Below, piece by piece: positions 1 to 11,600 of a stretch of 64,000 nucleotides of DNA. The notes under the pieces are model-generated. The model had not been told where the DNA came from and ran no database searches. It saw only the letters and a program-made list of their open reading frames with translations. The position numbers were made by a program, and so were the translations under genes. Source of the DNA: Gonatopus flavifemur (taxonomy: Eukaryota > Arthropoda > Insecta > Hymenoptera > Dryinidae); contig JAFFJZ010000003.1 of assembly GCA_018340375.1 (NCBI GenBank), forward strand, positions 11,098,001-11,162,000. Direction: 5' to 3'. The first letter of the stretch is position 1; each line of letters begins with the position of its first letter.

Positions 1-949
1 TATAAGAATTTACGATGCTATGTTACCGGGATTCGAGTTGCGCTGAAAGTTACCTCGTATTGGATCTAAGATATTTCATAATAGAATATTATGATAGTAA
101 AGTGTACATTTTAATGTATTTCAACATCAATAATCCCAATAGGACTGTGTACGCGCGTACCTCTGGATAGTGGAAGCTTCATTCGCATTCCACCTTCAAG
201 TATTTCCTGGGGTAATTATTGCTCACCGCGAATACAAATGAATGGACCGAACCGAGTCGTAATTCGTAATAATTATCCAGTAACGTAGTTACTTCATCGA
301 TTGCTTTATCTCATGGAAATCGTATAATTGGCAAAAGTATGAACAAAAAAACAGAAACTGATAATCGAATTTTCCTACCAGTGCGATATCCATGTACACA
401 GCTTATGGATATAGATTTTCTTTGCCACATGTACATGATATTTACGATTATAGGAGCAATTTATAGAGAAAGAATCTCTATACGAATCCCCGCAAAATAA
501 ATTAACCGATGACGATAGTAATAATAATCATGGTAATGCTCTAAGATCTCAGTTGGGAATGAATTAGCTCATAATAAAATACGTGTACATAACTTGTTTC
601 CCTTCATATATATGATATAACATAAGTGATGTACAACATATGACTGACGACGGTGAAGAAACAGTAGCTATAAAGGACTATCCTGAGATGATTCACTCTT
701 GAATCTTTCATTTACGATGTTGTCTCGACAGAAACATATCGTGCCACATCCTGAGCCGTCTCTTGAATCGCTATCTCGAGGTGAATTATATATATATATA
801 TATATATGCGTAACGTGGTATCTAATTTGGTTCGGGGACCACGTATGAATAATTTGAATGCGGACCACGATATTTTAGAAAGTAGTCACAGGAAGACGCT
901 TGTCGATGAAGAACTATCTCTCTTGACCATCTATCTTTCAGCGGGTACG
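1..949. other. Upstream intergenic sequence, no gene seen
   Basis: AT-rich non-coding sequence upstream of noc. I see no convincing open reading frame, RNA gene or transposon. The only notable feature is a (TA)n microsatellite at about 787-807. Promoter-distal regulatory sites could be present but none can be assigned from one sequence. Confidence 0.6.
787..807. repeat. (TA)n microsatellite
   Basis: About ten uninterrupted TA dinucleotides in an otherwise ordinary AT-rich stretch. Probably length-polymorphic. Confidence 0.9.
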
Positions 950-1079
950 ATCAAGTGGGTGACTTGACGAAAACAACGTGTGTAGTGTAGGTAGAGTACG
1001 TGCTCGACTTGGAACGTTGCGTCGAGAATAACGTATAGAAAGAGAGAGAGGGACAAGAAAGAAAGATTTGGGAGAGATT

Positions 1080-2133
1080 AAATATCACCACCACTAACAC
1101 CACTTCTATCATCGTCGTCATCATCATCAGCAGCAGGGAGAAAAGCAAAAAAGAAAACACAAGTTCTGTATAGAGCGAGGTCAACATCGGCAGCACCCCT
1201 CCGACGAGCAATGATAATTAAAACGCTTTTACAAAACTGTAGGCAAACAGCGCTTAAGTGGCTGTCATTCGTTACCCCCGTGTGGCAGTCGGTAAGTCGT
1301 CGAGGCGAGCAATCAATCACCCAACATCCCTTCCGCCGGCCCATTACATTTCTATTTTGAAAGCTGCTTATTAAGCGGGGCCGGCTGAAAAGACAGACAG
1401 GTTTCACGGTATAAAATATCGGGTTGCTGTGACGGCAACGGCAGCAGCAGCAACAGCCAGGAGCAGCGGTAACGACGAGTATACGACGGCTTGGTTCGTG
1501 TCGGGTGGGGCAGGCAGACAAGAACGGGGAAGAAGGAGGACAGGAGAAAGAGGGGAACACGGCTGTAAAAGCGGTGAAATATCAAAGCCGGGATGGGAGC
1601 TGTCATCGTCGGGCCAACATCATGGGTGGCGTGTTGAATTAGAATGCCTTCCCACACCCCATGCGGGGGCCAAACCCCACCGCAATTCTCCCACCATAAT
1701 CCCCTCAGGAATAGCGGGGATGACAGCAGGACAGGTTACACACCGACTGGAAGCGGTATTGTCCGCTCGTGGAGGGGAGAGTGTGTATCGCCAGACGGCG
1801 CTGTGGTCACATTTCGCTTTGCGCACCACAGAGAACGAACGCCTCGCCACTGTTTTCCTGGATTTTGTGCGGTACACGTCTCTGCGTCACGAGAGAGTTC
1901 TTTTTGTTTTTCGTGTTCATCGATTGACGCTGCTGCCGCCGCATCACTGTTCACTTGTGTCTTTGGATTTATAATATCAATTGTCCTGGCGTAACGGTTG
2001 AGGAGAGAAAAGATTGTTTTTTCTTCCTCCCCTTTTCCTCTCCCCCATTCATCTTGAAGGAATTTGTGTGGAAGAATTTTTGATACTTGTTCTATTATAT
2101 TGAGTGTTGTGTGATAATAGTGTGTGAAACCAA
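1080..2133 (+). promoter_or_regulatory. noc: noc 5' leader and promoter-proximal GC-rich region
   Basis: The kilobase before the noc start codon is clearly richer in GC and CpG than its flanks and contains CAG/GCA-rich and GAGA-like purine runs (1040-1075, 1500-1560). An in-frame TGA lies two codons before the start (2125-2127). Open frames of up to 181 codons (for example 1429-1974) show no known motif and are best read as untranslated leader or promoter. A perfect 7-bp inverted repeat GCCGGCC/GGCCGGC sits at 1335-1341 and 1379-1385. I could not place the transcription start: no TATA box or full TCAGTY initiator stands out, so a TATA-less promoter is likely. A 5' intron cannot be excluded. 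Confidence 0.5.
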
Positions 2134-5100
2134 ATGGTTGTGCTCGAGGAAGGCGGTATGTTGTCTACCGGACACAATCAGTACTTACAACCGGATTATC
2201 TTTCTCCGCTTCCAACCACGGTTAGTATTATCTTCGTATATGATCTTGATATATCGTGCATTATCTACTTATGAATTGATATCCTCCAAAATTATTTTTG
2301 AACATGAAAAGCTTGAGTCATTCATAATTCTTTTGTCTGAAATAGACATGGAACGATTTGTGATGTTTGAGGTATTCTAAACATAATCCCTCCAATATTG
2401 TCACCACAATGATTCATATGGAACATGGAGTAAGACTTGAAATTCCAAAAATCGATTTCACGCACTAGAAATTACAAAAATTTGATCCCATTGTCCACAA
2501 AACTCACCTTGAATGAAAGAGGAAAGAAGAAGAATGCAACAAAATGGCTGATATTTCTCTACAAAACGGAGTTGATAAGCTCCTCATTGAGAGAACCCAG
2601 ATGAGGATCCATCCAGATGGGTTCCCATGTTTTTCCTGTAGGAATTTCGGATGTTCTCCTACGAGAATCCCTACTAGGTTTCGCCTATGATGAATTCATA
2701 TCATGGATACCTGAATTATCACAGTAGAGCCATGCTCACTTTTTGTAGAATGAAGTACAGAAATGATGAGCACTGAATTCGGAAAGGACATAGTCAATTC
2801 TGCAAACCATTCTTCATTTTATTGCAACAATCTGGATGCTTCCCTAGGTGCAGAACTGTTGAATCATAATCGAATGTAGTCGATAGGAATGCCTGAATTT
2901 GCTACAATATAGAGGAGTTGAATTATCCGCATTCTTTTACTGTTCAATTCAAATCGAGAAGTACTGGAATTGAAAACGATAGCAAAACCATGCTTTTCTT
3001 CATCACACATGTTTTGTTAGAGAACTTCATTTCAATTCATCAGACTTGGATCATTGTTTATATTCAGAATCTGTGCATCAGGGTAAGCGAATGCTCTTCA
3101 ATGTTTACAATTGGTCCATAATTCGAAAAGTTTATTCCATAACAAGAATTAGAGTATGGCATATTTTCTTTCTACAAGCAGAATCGTTGATAAATTGAAT
3201 AGTCATTCAGTGGTTCACAGCATAGATTCAAAAGATCTCTGCAGAAATCCAATTCACTGGAGGAATTGCGGGACCATCAAAATATAATGAGGATTTGGCA
3301 TTCAGCTACGCATTACCTGAATAATACGATCGCATGTTGAGTGAAATGAAAGTTTCGGATTCTGTTTTGAAGTCATCACTAACAATCCACCCAATCGTCA
3401 GGAGTTTTAAGAACTCCGCGGAACAAGAATCCAACGGAACTCAATAGTCGAACAAGAAAAATTTCAACAGAATACGCATTCCTCTTCCAATCACTGCAAA
3501 AAATGTGCCTAATTTTGATCTTGAGTGTTCCCAGACTATTGAACAACCTGAAATGCAATGTATAGTCCCAAATTCGTTATTGAACTCCAAATTTTCCTTA
3601 TTCAGTAAAATCTAGATGATTTTTCAAATCAATTCTTGAGATTATGCATTTCTGGTTCTCATATCATTCAATTTGAATGTGAAACTGGCAAATCCTTTGA
3701 AAAACCTCTTTTCTGAATCCTGAATCTGCATGATTCACCATCACAACTGCTTAAGAAAGTTCGAAAAATGAGATGCAATAAGGAACTTTGTAAGCACTGT
3801 CCTATCAAACATCTGGAAACAGAAATAAATTTCAGAATATGAATAATGTAATGAAATTCCAACCATTTGAATCGTCACCTTGCATGTATAGGTAAAGAAC
3901 GGAATCGAAAATCCGACGGCACGTCGTTCGATATCCGACGGCAAAGAATTCGAAGTCGTCCTATTCTACATTACTTTCCAATCTTCTATCAATGAAAATG
4001 ATTCTAGAAATAAGATAATTGAGAATAAATTAATAATGATATGTTATCAGTTGACTAACATTCTTTCAATTTGGTATTTTCATTGCAGTTGGACGCGAAG
4101 AAGAGTCCATTGGCATTACTGGCACAAACATGCAGTCAAATAGGAGCAGATTCACCAAGTAAACCTTTAATTTCACCATTGGATAAAGGATCGAAAGGAA
4201 TGAACGCTGCCACGAACGCGAAATCGCCCCCAGCCGCAAAATTAGACCGTAATATACGTAGCAGTCCGTCCGACGGTAAATCCTTGGCTTTCAAACCATA
4301 CGAGACTAACGTGGTGACAAAGAAAACGCCATCATCAAACAACAATGATGACGGTAGACCTGGATCAAAAGCTAGTGTGCATAGTGTCAGTGGACAAGAC
4401 AGTGTGTGTGTAAGTGACAATAACGCTCTTCACGGAGAAAAGAAATCTTCGGGAAATCGTACCCCCGTTGGTAGAAAATCAGCATCTCCGTCAAGTCAAA
4501 CGACGGCCACGTCGACCAGTACCAACGCATCGTCGGGGGATCGTAAAACTCCAGCCGATCGAGATAAAACTGATTCTTCACCGCGCAGCAGTAGTAGCAG
4601 TAACAATGGAACTAGCGGAAACAACAACAACGGTGCAAGTCCAATCATAAGATCGGGAATGGAGATCTTGTCAGGAGCTGCTCACAACAAAGATGCTAAT
4701 TTGGCTGCTTATAAATCCGGCTTGCCAGGATTCGCAAATAATCCTCTCTGCTGTCCACCCGGATTGGCTGAAAATCCAGCTTTCAGGCCTCCCTTTGCGG
4801 GCGCGTCGCCTTTTACACACCATCACGCGGCTGCGGCTGCTGCTTTGCTGGGTTACCCAACGGGAGTCCCTACCTCAACTGCAGCCGCCGGGGCGAATCC
4901 GTACTTGAGTTACGCTCGTGTCAAGACTCCCGCGGGAGGCGAAGCTCTAGTACCAGTTTGTAAAGATCCGTATTGTACCGGATGCCAGTACAGTATGCAT
5001 TCTACGCAATTAATGATGGGCGCAGCTGCAGCAGGTACCTGTCCCAGCGGGTGTACGCAATGCGATCATCAGAAGTACGGTCTCGCCATGGCTCTTTCGT

Positions 5101-5570
5101 CTTTGGGGCCCATGGCACCACCTCCGTCGCTCGCTTATCCCTCTTCGAGCTTGGCCGCCTCCAACGGACGACCATACGTTTGTAACTGGATTGCCGGGGA
5201 ATCTTACTGCGGTAAACGGTTTACGACGTCGGAAGAGTTGTTGCAACATTTACGTAGTCATACTAGTTTAACGAGTGGCGATCACGCTTCCGCAGCCGCC
5301 GCGGCTTCCGCCGCTGCTTTGCTTGGAAATCCTCATCAACATCCTTTGCTTTCGCCGTCCGCGGCTCTCCACCGAGCCACCGGGGGTACTTATCCAGCGC
5401 CGTCTTTGAGTCCCCTCAGCGCGAGATATCATCCATATGGAAAACCTCCAACGGGACCTCTCCCCGCGTCTCTCGCAGCGTCTCCTTACAGCGCCTTCAA
5501 CACACTCGGCCCCTACTATTCACCTTACACCATTTATGGACAAAGAATTGGAGCCGCCGTCCATCCTTAA
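2134..5570 (+). CDS. noc: NET-family zinc-finger co-repressor, no ocelli/elbow homologue (two exons)
   Basis: The coding sequence joins 2134-2220 and 4089-5570 (522 residues). The start ATG has a good insect context (CCAA before ATGG), an in-frame stop two codons upstream, and opens a peptide MVVLEEGG...YLQPDYLSPLPTT that matches the N-terminus known for Noc. Exon 2 follows in phase 0. Features in order: Sp/NET motif SPLALLAQTCSQIG (residues 35-48); FKPYE (97-101), the Groucho-binding type motif of this family; a Ser/Asn/Lys-rich linker; an Ala/His-rich segment; a buttonhead-like cysteine box (C320, C325, C328, C347, C351, C354); one atypical C2H2 finger with C394-X8-C403-X12-H416-X3-H420, the long first loop being the family signature; and a conserved Tyr-rich tail (GPYYSPY, GQR). 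In flies these nuclear proteins repress transcription in eye, ocellar, leg and tracheal development together with Groucho. elB is the closest alternative name. The gene appears complete. Confidence 0.93.
2221..4088 (+). other. noc: noc intron 1
   Basis: Phase-0 intron of 1,868 bases. The donor is ACG|GTTAGT at 2220/2221. The acceptor is TTCATTGCAG|TTG at 4088/4089, with a pyrimidine-rich run and a good branch-point match CTAAC at 4055-4059, about 30 bases upstream. It holds no coding sequence. Two features stand out: an inverted repeat GAACCCA/TGGGTTC (2593-2599, 2618-2624) within a foldback-like patch at 2585-2700, and a repeated TCCGACGGCA near the 3' end (3912-3921, 3934-3943) that could be a cis-element. 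Confidence 0.9.
3912..3943 (+). promoter_or_regulatory. Repeated TCCGACGGCA in noc intron
   Basis: An identical 10-mer occurs twice, 22 bases apart start to start (3912-3921 and 3934-3943), in a GC-richer patch of an AT-rich intron. The spacing is about two helical turns, as expected of paired protein-binding sites. The factor is unknown. Confidence 0.3.
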
Positions 5571-5782
5571 AAGGGATATATGTACGCATGTGGAAAACAT
5601 TGTGTTTAACTCTTCTCTTCTATTACTTTCGTTCGTTGTGTGGGATTCCTCAAAGAACCAACAACATTAAAAAACGGGTGTTCTTACCAAGAAGTGTGTT
5701 GAGATTCGTAACAAGTTGAGAGGAGATATCAAACAGTTCCAAAGTGGATACGGCTCAATAGTGTGAGTGATATGTGTTGTAA

Positions 5783-5790
5783 TGTAAATA
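5783..5790 (+). promoter_or_regulatory. Pumilio-type site UGUAAAUA
   Basis: Exact match to the Pumilio recognition element UGUAHAUA. It overlaps the proximal AATAAA (5787-5792), so Pumilio binding could in principle compete with use of this poly(A) signal. A second form, UGUACAUA, follows at 5819-5826. Confidence 0.5.
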
Positions 5791-5818
5791 AAGAACTCTA
5801 AGAGACTTTATTACTACG

Positions 5819-5826
5819 TGTACATA
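5819..5826 (+). promoter_or_regulatory. Pumilio-type site UGUACAUA
   Basis: Exact match to UGUAHAUA with C at the variable position, 27 bases after the proximal AATAAA. It would be retained only in transcripts that read through to the distal poly(A) site. Confidence 0.4.
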
Positions 5827-6286
5827 ATACCTGTGTATAGTACAGATCTATTTAAAAAAATTCTATATATGTAAATTAAATATGATGATATTAAAAGTTG
5901 AACGTTCAAACGATGAAAAGTCTCTCCGTAAATTAACGTTGCATTGGAAACGAAACCATCACTCGCGTAAAGAGAGAAAACAGAGAAAGGATATGAAAAA
6001 TATATATAACCATTTTCTGGATTATTAGTTTCTAATATTAAGAAGATAGTCCATCATAAATAACAACGCTGTGTTTTCATTAATTGATGTTCCATCGTCG
6101 ATTTCTCCTATCCTGTTGCCGCTGACTATAGATTATTCTTTGAACATTGCAACGTTATACTACACGATGCATGCGCGTTATGGCTCTTCAGTATTTTCAA
6201 ATGCTACAATAAAAGAAAAGATATTCTCGTAATCGACGTGCATTCGAACTACAACAAAAATATACAAAACATATATTAAAAAAAAA

Positions 6287-6345
6287 GCGTGTTTTATGGT
6301 CCTCGCGTACGAAGAACGCGTTTACGCGAGAATTATAAAACACGC
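6287..6345 (+). ncRNA. Long hairpin in noc 3' UTR (structured element or pre-miRNA candidate)
   Basis: Outer arms GCGTGTTTTAT (6287-6297) and ATAAAACACGC (6335-6345) pair over 11 bp. Inner arms CTCGCGTA (6302-6309) and TACGCGAG (6323-6330) pair over 8 bp. Between them are two G-U pairs, one U-A pair and a single C-A mismatch, so the stem is about 23 bp with a 13-base loop. The two G-U pairs form only in the plus-strand RNA, the same strand as noc. Length and shape fit a minimal pre-miRNA, but I do not recognise the arms as a known miRNA. A stability or localisation stem-loop is equally possible. Confidence 0.5.
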
Positions 6346-6771
6346 GTTCTGTGTCCACGATATAACTGTGATATTACGCTATTTTTCAACAACAAAAAAA
6401 TAATAAACATTAATGAGTGAATAAAAATAAGTTGATAAATATAATAGGGAGAATGGATATAATATTGCATAATAATTATCTTAATAACGAGTTATCTCGG
6501 TGGCAAAATGTAACGTTTAACTCATCATTCAACACAATATTATCACGATACAATGAGGGATGGACAGCTGCGAGACACGAAAAGAGAACACAATTTCGAT
6601 ATTGCATGAAGAATGAATTGGAAATTTTTTAGTTTTTCTTCATTTGTTACTTTTTTCTCTCTTCCTTGATGTGCATATTTGCAATAATAATCGACGCGAT
6701 TCCATCGTAATCTCTAGGCTGTCGAAAGTCATTCTACTGATACAATGCTACATGGTGTATTATCAAGCACT

Positions 6772-6792
6772 TGTAAATATTCCTTGTAAATA
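6772..6792 (+). promoter_or_regulatory. Tandem Pumilio-type sites UGUAAAUA x2
   Basis: Two exact UGUAAAUA octamers (6772-6779 and 6785-6792) begin 13 bases apart and lie just 24 bases before the distal AATAAA. Paired sites near the 3' end are typical of Pumilio-regulated messages. Confidence 0.55.
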
Positions 6793-6815
6793 TCGTTGAG
6801 TTTCCATACTGCTTT

Positions 6816-6821
6816 AATAAA
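6816..6821 (+). terminator. noc: Distal poly(A) signal of noc
   Basis: Canonical AATAAA followed by a GT-rich downstream element. It is the most 3' good signal before the sequence changes character at about 6850. Confidence 0.6.
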
Positions 6822-6840
6822 AACAATGTTTGTAGAACTA

Positions 6841-7930
6841 TCATAAAACTTTGTCCTATTTTTTTCTCTTTTTTCCCATCATCATCCTTTATTACTCAGA
6901 ACACCAAGACGGTAAAGGCTTACGTGGGCGTTTGCGCGTAATGAAATGAATGTCTTTCTTCTTGCGAAGGGAGAGAAGGAAGTTTTCAGTTCGCGCAGGG
7001 CCTTCTTGCCAATATACGTACTGAACATGTGGGATCGTGTGTGCGCGCGGATGTACGTGTGCTCGCTCACACGATGAGTCTCAATCCCCAGGGCATCAGA
7101 GAGTAAATTTATTTCTTTCATTACGGACGAAACGGGTCGTGAGTTCTCGGATATCAGCGTTGCAAGGCGGGGCGCATAAATCTGCGCACTAGACACTGAA
7201 GAAGGGAGAACAGAGATATGTTGAACGCGTGAGTTGGAATGGGAAAAAGAGTGGGAACGATGAAGATAGAACAGGAAAGTCTAGACTGAAAAGATGGTCC
7301 GGGGGAAAGAGAGATCTATATAGGACGCGCGGAGGCTCGCCAAAGTGAAATATTCGCTGATTTTACCACGAGGACGAACAGGGCTATAGTCATATTTTGC
7401 CCCTCACGGTGTGTGCCTGCGGAACGAACGTCGTGCACCCTCAGAACAGAATTCCTGTTATTTCAAGCACGTTACGCGCATCGCTGAATCTCAATTACTA
7501 ATTTGTTCGGTGTGTCTAACTCTTGGGCCTGTTTACCCAAACGATTGTTCCTATTGCATTTCCCATTCGTTTACCTTGTTCCTAAATTCTAGGGAAGGTG
7601 TGGAAATTGAAAATTTGTTGAAGATGATCACACGTCATGTATAAAATCATCGAATCTTCTCTCACTCAAATCCAAAATCTGTTGGATAATTTATTGAAAC
7701 CAATAGATTTCACTATATTATTTAGTACTTTTGGTTTATTCAAATTTGTGGATTGATCTCACCTCCTTGAATGATTACCACAACTCATCTTTGTAGAAGT
7801 GTATTCTAATTCTGTGATTAGGACATCATGATGTATTGTAGAAATCACATTGATTTTCTAGCAGATGAAGATTTGGTAATAATCCTGTTCAAAAATCACC
7901 CTTCTTGTAATTGTTCATGAACTTGTCAGT
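6841..7930. other. Intergenic, with GC/CpG-rich island at 6900-7450
   Basis: No gene is recognised. From about 6900 to 7450 the sequence is richer in CpG (GCGCGCGG, CGCGTGAG, GGACGCGCGG) and holds an 8-bp inverted repeat ATCGTGTG/CACACGAT (7034-7041, 7068-7075). This is the first of a series of such islands downstream of noc. Its position just past the 3' end makes it a candidate enhancer. The rest is plain AT-rich sequence. Confidence 0.45.
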
Positions 7931-7935
7931 TCTAA

Positions 7936-8112
7936 GAGAACCCAGATTGTAGTTTAACCTTGTTACAAGTTTATAATGAATCAGACAAACTTGTGGCAAG
8001 ATGGATAAAGAGGTTTCTAGATGACACATGACAAGGGTGTAAGCTTATTAAAATCTTATATAAAAATTCAAATGATCCTACGTTAACAAGGTTGTGATTG
8101 AAAAGTCAAAAG
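7936..8112. repeat. Diverged copy of the 141-bp AACCCAGA repeat family
   Basis: Starts AGAGAACCCAGA...GTAGTTTAA and continues with CTTGTGGCAAG, GAGGTTTCTAG, TGACACATGACAAGGG and GTAAGCTTA, in the same order as the two tandem units at 56154-56435. Order and spacing agree although the sequence is clearly diverged, so this is an old dispersed copy. Confidence 0.6.
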
Positions 8113-8575
8113 CATCCAAATGGTAAGCTCAAAGACAAACTCATCGAAAGCTCATATTCCTGATAGGCATATCATATCAACCCTATCATGTTTTAGGGAT
8201 GTTATCTGGAAAGAAACGAAATTCTTTCGAAATCATGACAAACTATTCATGCATAAGAACGAACATAGAATCCACATGCTGTTGACCTGAAAATAGAATT
8301 GTTTGTCGCATTCTTCAATGACAATGGCCAAAATATTATTGATTTACAATACAAAAGGGAGTAGTACTGCTTCATACGCAAATTTAATATGAAATTCAGT
8401 ATGTTATTGTGGAATTTGAACTGGTTTTCATAAAAGATGATCAAGCTTGATTTAAAATATCCTTTTGAGTTCAATTTTTGGCAAGTAATGGGATCCAAGA
8501 TGATAAAGTATATTACTGCAAACTGAATTCGACAAGCACTTTGTGAGGGTAATTTTTAATACATGAGGAAATCAA

Positions 8576-8680
8576 CCCCGTACAGCACCGGACATTTCTA
8601 CGTTGTCTTCACGTGGAATCTTCGTTCATCCACGTTCTATCAACGTAGAGTCCACGGAGATGCGACGTAGAAATCGGGGG
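8576..8680. mobile_element. Short foldback element (MITE-like), copy 1
   Basis: Nested inverted repeats: ATTTCTACGT/ACGTAGAAAT (8594-8603, 8665-8674), CTACGTTG/CAACGTAG (8598-8605, 8641-8648) and CGTGGA/TCCACG (8612-8617, 8651-8656). The outer edges are CCCCG and CGGGGG. A related segment, TCCACGGAGATACGACGT, occurs near 28651, so the element is dispersed. It is GC-richer than its surroundings. No target duplication could be defined. Confidence 0.5.
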
Positions 8681-11600
8681 ATGATGTACTGTTAGAGACG
8701 GGCTACAAATTTCAAGTCATCTGAGTCAATTTTGTTATTGTCAATCAGGATTCATCTTCATTTAATCTTCATTTAACTTCATCACTCATGGATTTGCGGG
8801 GCTTTGGTTTATAACCCAAAGCAAATATTTAACATTCAAATGTCAATTTACATCGAACTTTGGGAATAGAATTTCTGAATCAATATCAAAATTTGAAATT
8901 CTAAATGATCTCACTTAGAGCGTAATTATCTTCACGTTACAACTTCGAATTGTAAATTCTTCACTTCGCAAAAGATTTCGCAGTTGTGTTAATATCAAGT
9001 TGGGATCAATTTTAATCATTTGAACTTTGAATTTTTCTTACTTTTTCAATTTCGCAGATCTAGTGTTAGAACAAGGTGTAATCAGATTGAATATGATTTC
9101 TACAACTCATTCAAAAGGTGTGAAAAGGAGTTGATCGAATGATTAAGTACTTACTTGCAAGCAGTTCATACACCTTTCGTTTAAATATTTTCTTATCATA
9201 GAAAAATATTGTCTTTTTCGTATTGAACAGCTGCCACGTTACGGACCGGAGCTTTGAACTGAGGATATATTTTCTTGATTGAGAGAAAACTTTCTTCACT
9301 TGACAAAAACATACATATGCATACGAACTCATCATATTTCATACTCTCGACGTATCTGATTCATGAATTCCAATGTTTCCTTGATTAATAAATTTCGTTC
9401 TCTCCGTGTTTTGCATAACAGAAATCATTCAAAACTTTCTCCTTGCTTTGAAATTCAGGAAGTTTCCGAAAATTTCAACAGAATTACGAAGATTTGGTTC
9501 AGTATGGGTTTCCCAATGGTATCAATAGGGTCTCTACTTTTTTTTCTCTAATTTAATTTTATTTCCAAAATCTTAAAATGGAAGTGAATTGAAAATATTC
9601 TCAACGCGGTATATGCGAAGCACTTTCGTGTACATATATTTTAAAATACATTTAACCAATTTTATGTTTTGGGAATTCTTTGGAATATTTTGCAAACAGC
9701 TATGACAAGGAATGAAAAATTCAAACAATTCTTTCACTTTGTAAATAATGCAGTTACAAAAACCTGCATATTTAGGAAATGCTAAATTTCTGATATTTAT
9801 ATTCCATGGAAAATTGGTATTGGTAAAATTTTGTTCTTTCCAAAGTTGCATAGATTGTTTTTAGAAAATATCATTGGAAAGAAAAATCTGATTTATTTTT
9901 TGTATTCCATGCTGTTTGTAATTCTTCATCCGTCGGAAGCTACTGATGTTGAAATTCATTTTTCTGAAGATGTAGAAACAAATAGGACAAAATATAAAAA
10001 TTAAGAATTTATGTTGTATTTACAGTTCCAAAGCTCTGATTGAAAATTGAGAGATCTGAAACCCGCCGCATGATTCTTGCTTCTTTAAATAATCACTAAA
10101 CAGAGAGAGGATTAATAATTGTTATGCTGTCTGGTTTAATGCTTAAATGAGAACGTTTCTATAAAAAAAAACGAGAAATTTCCAGTCTTCGAACCATATC
10201 CTGTCACTACACTAGTCCCTGATGCATTGATAGAGAATTCTTTATGAATAGATGGTCTGGGATAGGTCAACTCGGTCACGTCGATTGTAAAATATTAATA
10301 CTTGATGAATATTTATGTATCATTGAGATTATTTCGTAAAACTGACGCATGATCTGCAATTGTGATCGTTACACTTGATCCAACACTCAGGTCGATTAGT
10401 TTTGAGACTGAAATTGCTCAAGAGGTCACGTGACCGGATATAATGAATGCAGCTGCAATAGCAAATTTGCACTTATTTTCATTCATAATTATCGTGCGTA
10501 TTAACATTTTATGAATACTGGATTGTTCCACAATTTTAATGCTGTAAATTTTAAATTAATTTCCTCAATTGAGTCATCTTCATTGAGAAATAATCAGAGA
10601 GTGTAGTGTATTATCAATCATATACTAGGGACTTATCTTCTTTTTTTAGTGATTGTGTAGATATTTTATTAATTTTTTCAACTAGAAAACATCAACTAAA
10701 ATTGATCTCGTCTCAATTTGGTGATTTTGTAAAGTATTTCGGATTATGTTCCAATTTTATATTCCAAAAATACCCAAAAAACCCACAAACAAATTGTTTC
10801 TGTCAATCACGTGCTTGAACGGAATCGTGTTTCTTCTTCATAATTCGGTTATCATTCGGTAGAAAGCGTGCGAAGACTATTTTTGATTGAATCTTGACTG
10901 ATAAAGGCCAAAGCTGAGAATGAGCTGACTATTCCCTTTTAATACTTGATAGGAAGACGCGCTGACGTACCATTATTCAAATCTATAATAAAACTTATAG
11001 AAGCTTTTATATTATTGTCGTCTTATTGAGAAAAATATCCTCACGAACAATCGGCAGAAGGAGTTAAACTTTCCTACCAATCAACAAGTTGAAAACAACA
11101 TAGGTATTAATAAAACATTGAATATTTATGTACGGACTGTACTTTCGAATATTAAATCGGTAAAGCGATTGGAAAATACATTCGAAACACAACAATGTAT
11201 TCCGGATTCACATGGTATGAAAGTTGAAAAACCAAAGGACAATAGAATATATTCGTGACTTTCATCCGAAATACTTTGAAATCTGTCATAAATATTTTGT
11301 GCGGACAAGAATAGATTTATGAAACGACATGAGTGACATTTTGTATTGCAAAGAGTAATCCATTTTAACGACAAGGGATTTTATTCCTTCTACCGATACG
11401 TGACGGGAAAACAAATATGTATGTACACGTACGAGTTTCACTATTTCAACTTGAATTCAACTTGGACAAGTACTTTTGATTAAATTCACATCTCTTTTCA
11501 TAATCGACAGATTCGCATTCCTTCCCTTTGTCAATGAAATTTTAGAATATTCACATTCTTTTAGAATTATACTGCACACAGCACAAGCATGTCCACAAAC

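Larger units (their letters stand above)
5571..6840 (+). other. noc: noc 3' untranslated region
   Basis: AT-rich sequence after the TAA stop. Candidate poly(A) signals are AATAAA at 5787-5792, 6208-6213 and 6816-6821. The last is followed by a GT-rich stretch (TGTTTGTAG) typical of a cleavage region, so the long form would end near 6840. It contains four Pumilio-type sites and a strong hairpin (separate entries). A single K-box-like TGTGAT at 6367-6372 could occur by chance. Confidence 0.7.

Noticed and set aside
1429..1974. 181-codon open frame upstream of noc
   Set aside because: Lies in the GC-rich leader where several frames on both strands are open together. No recognisable domain.
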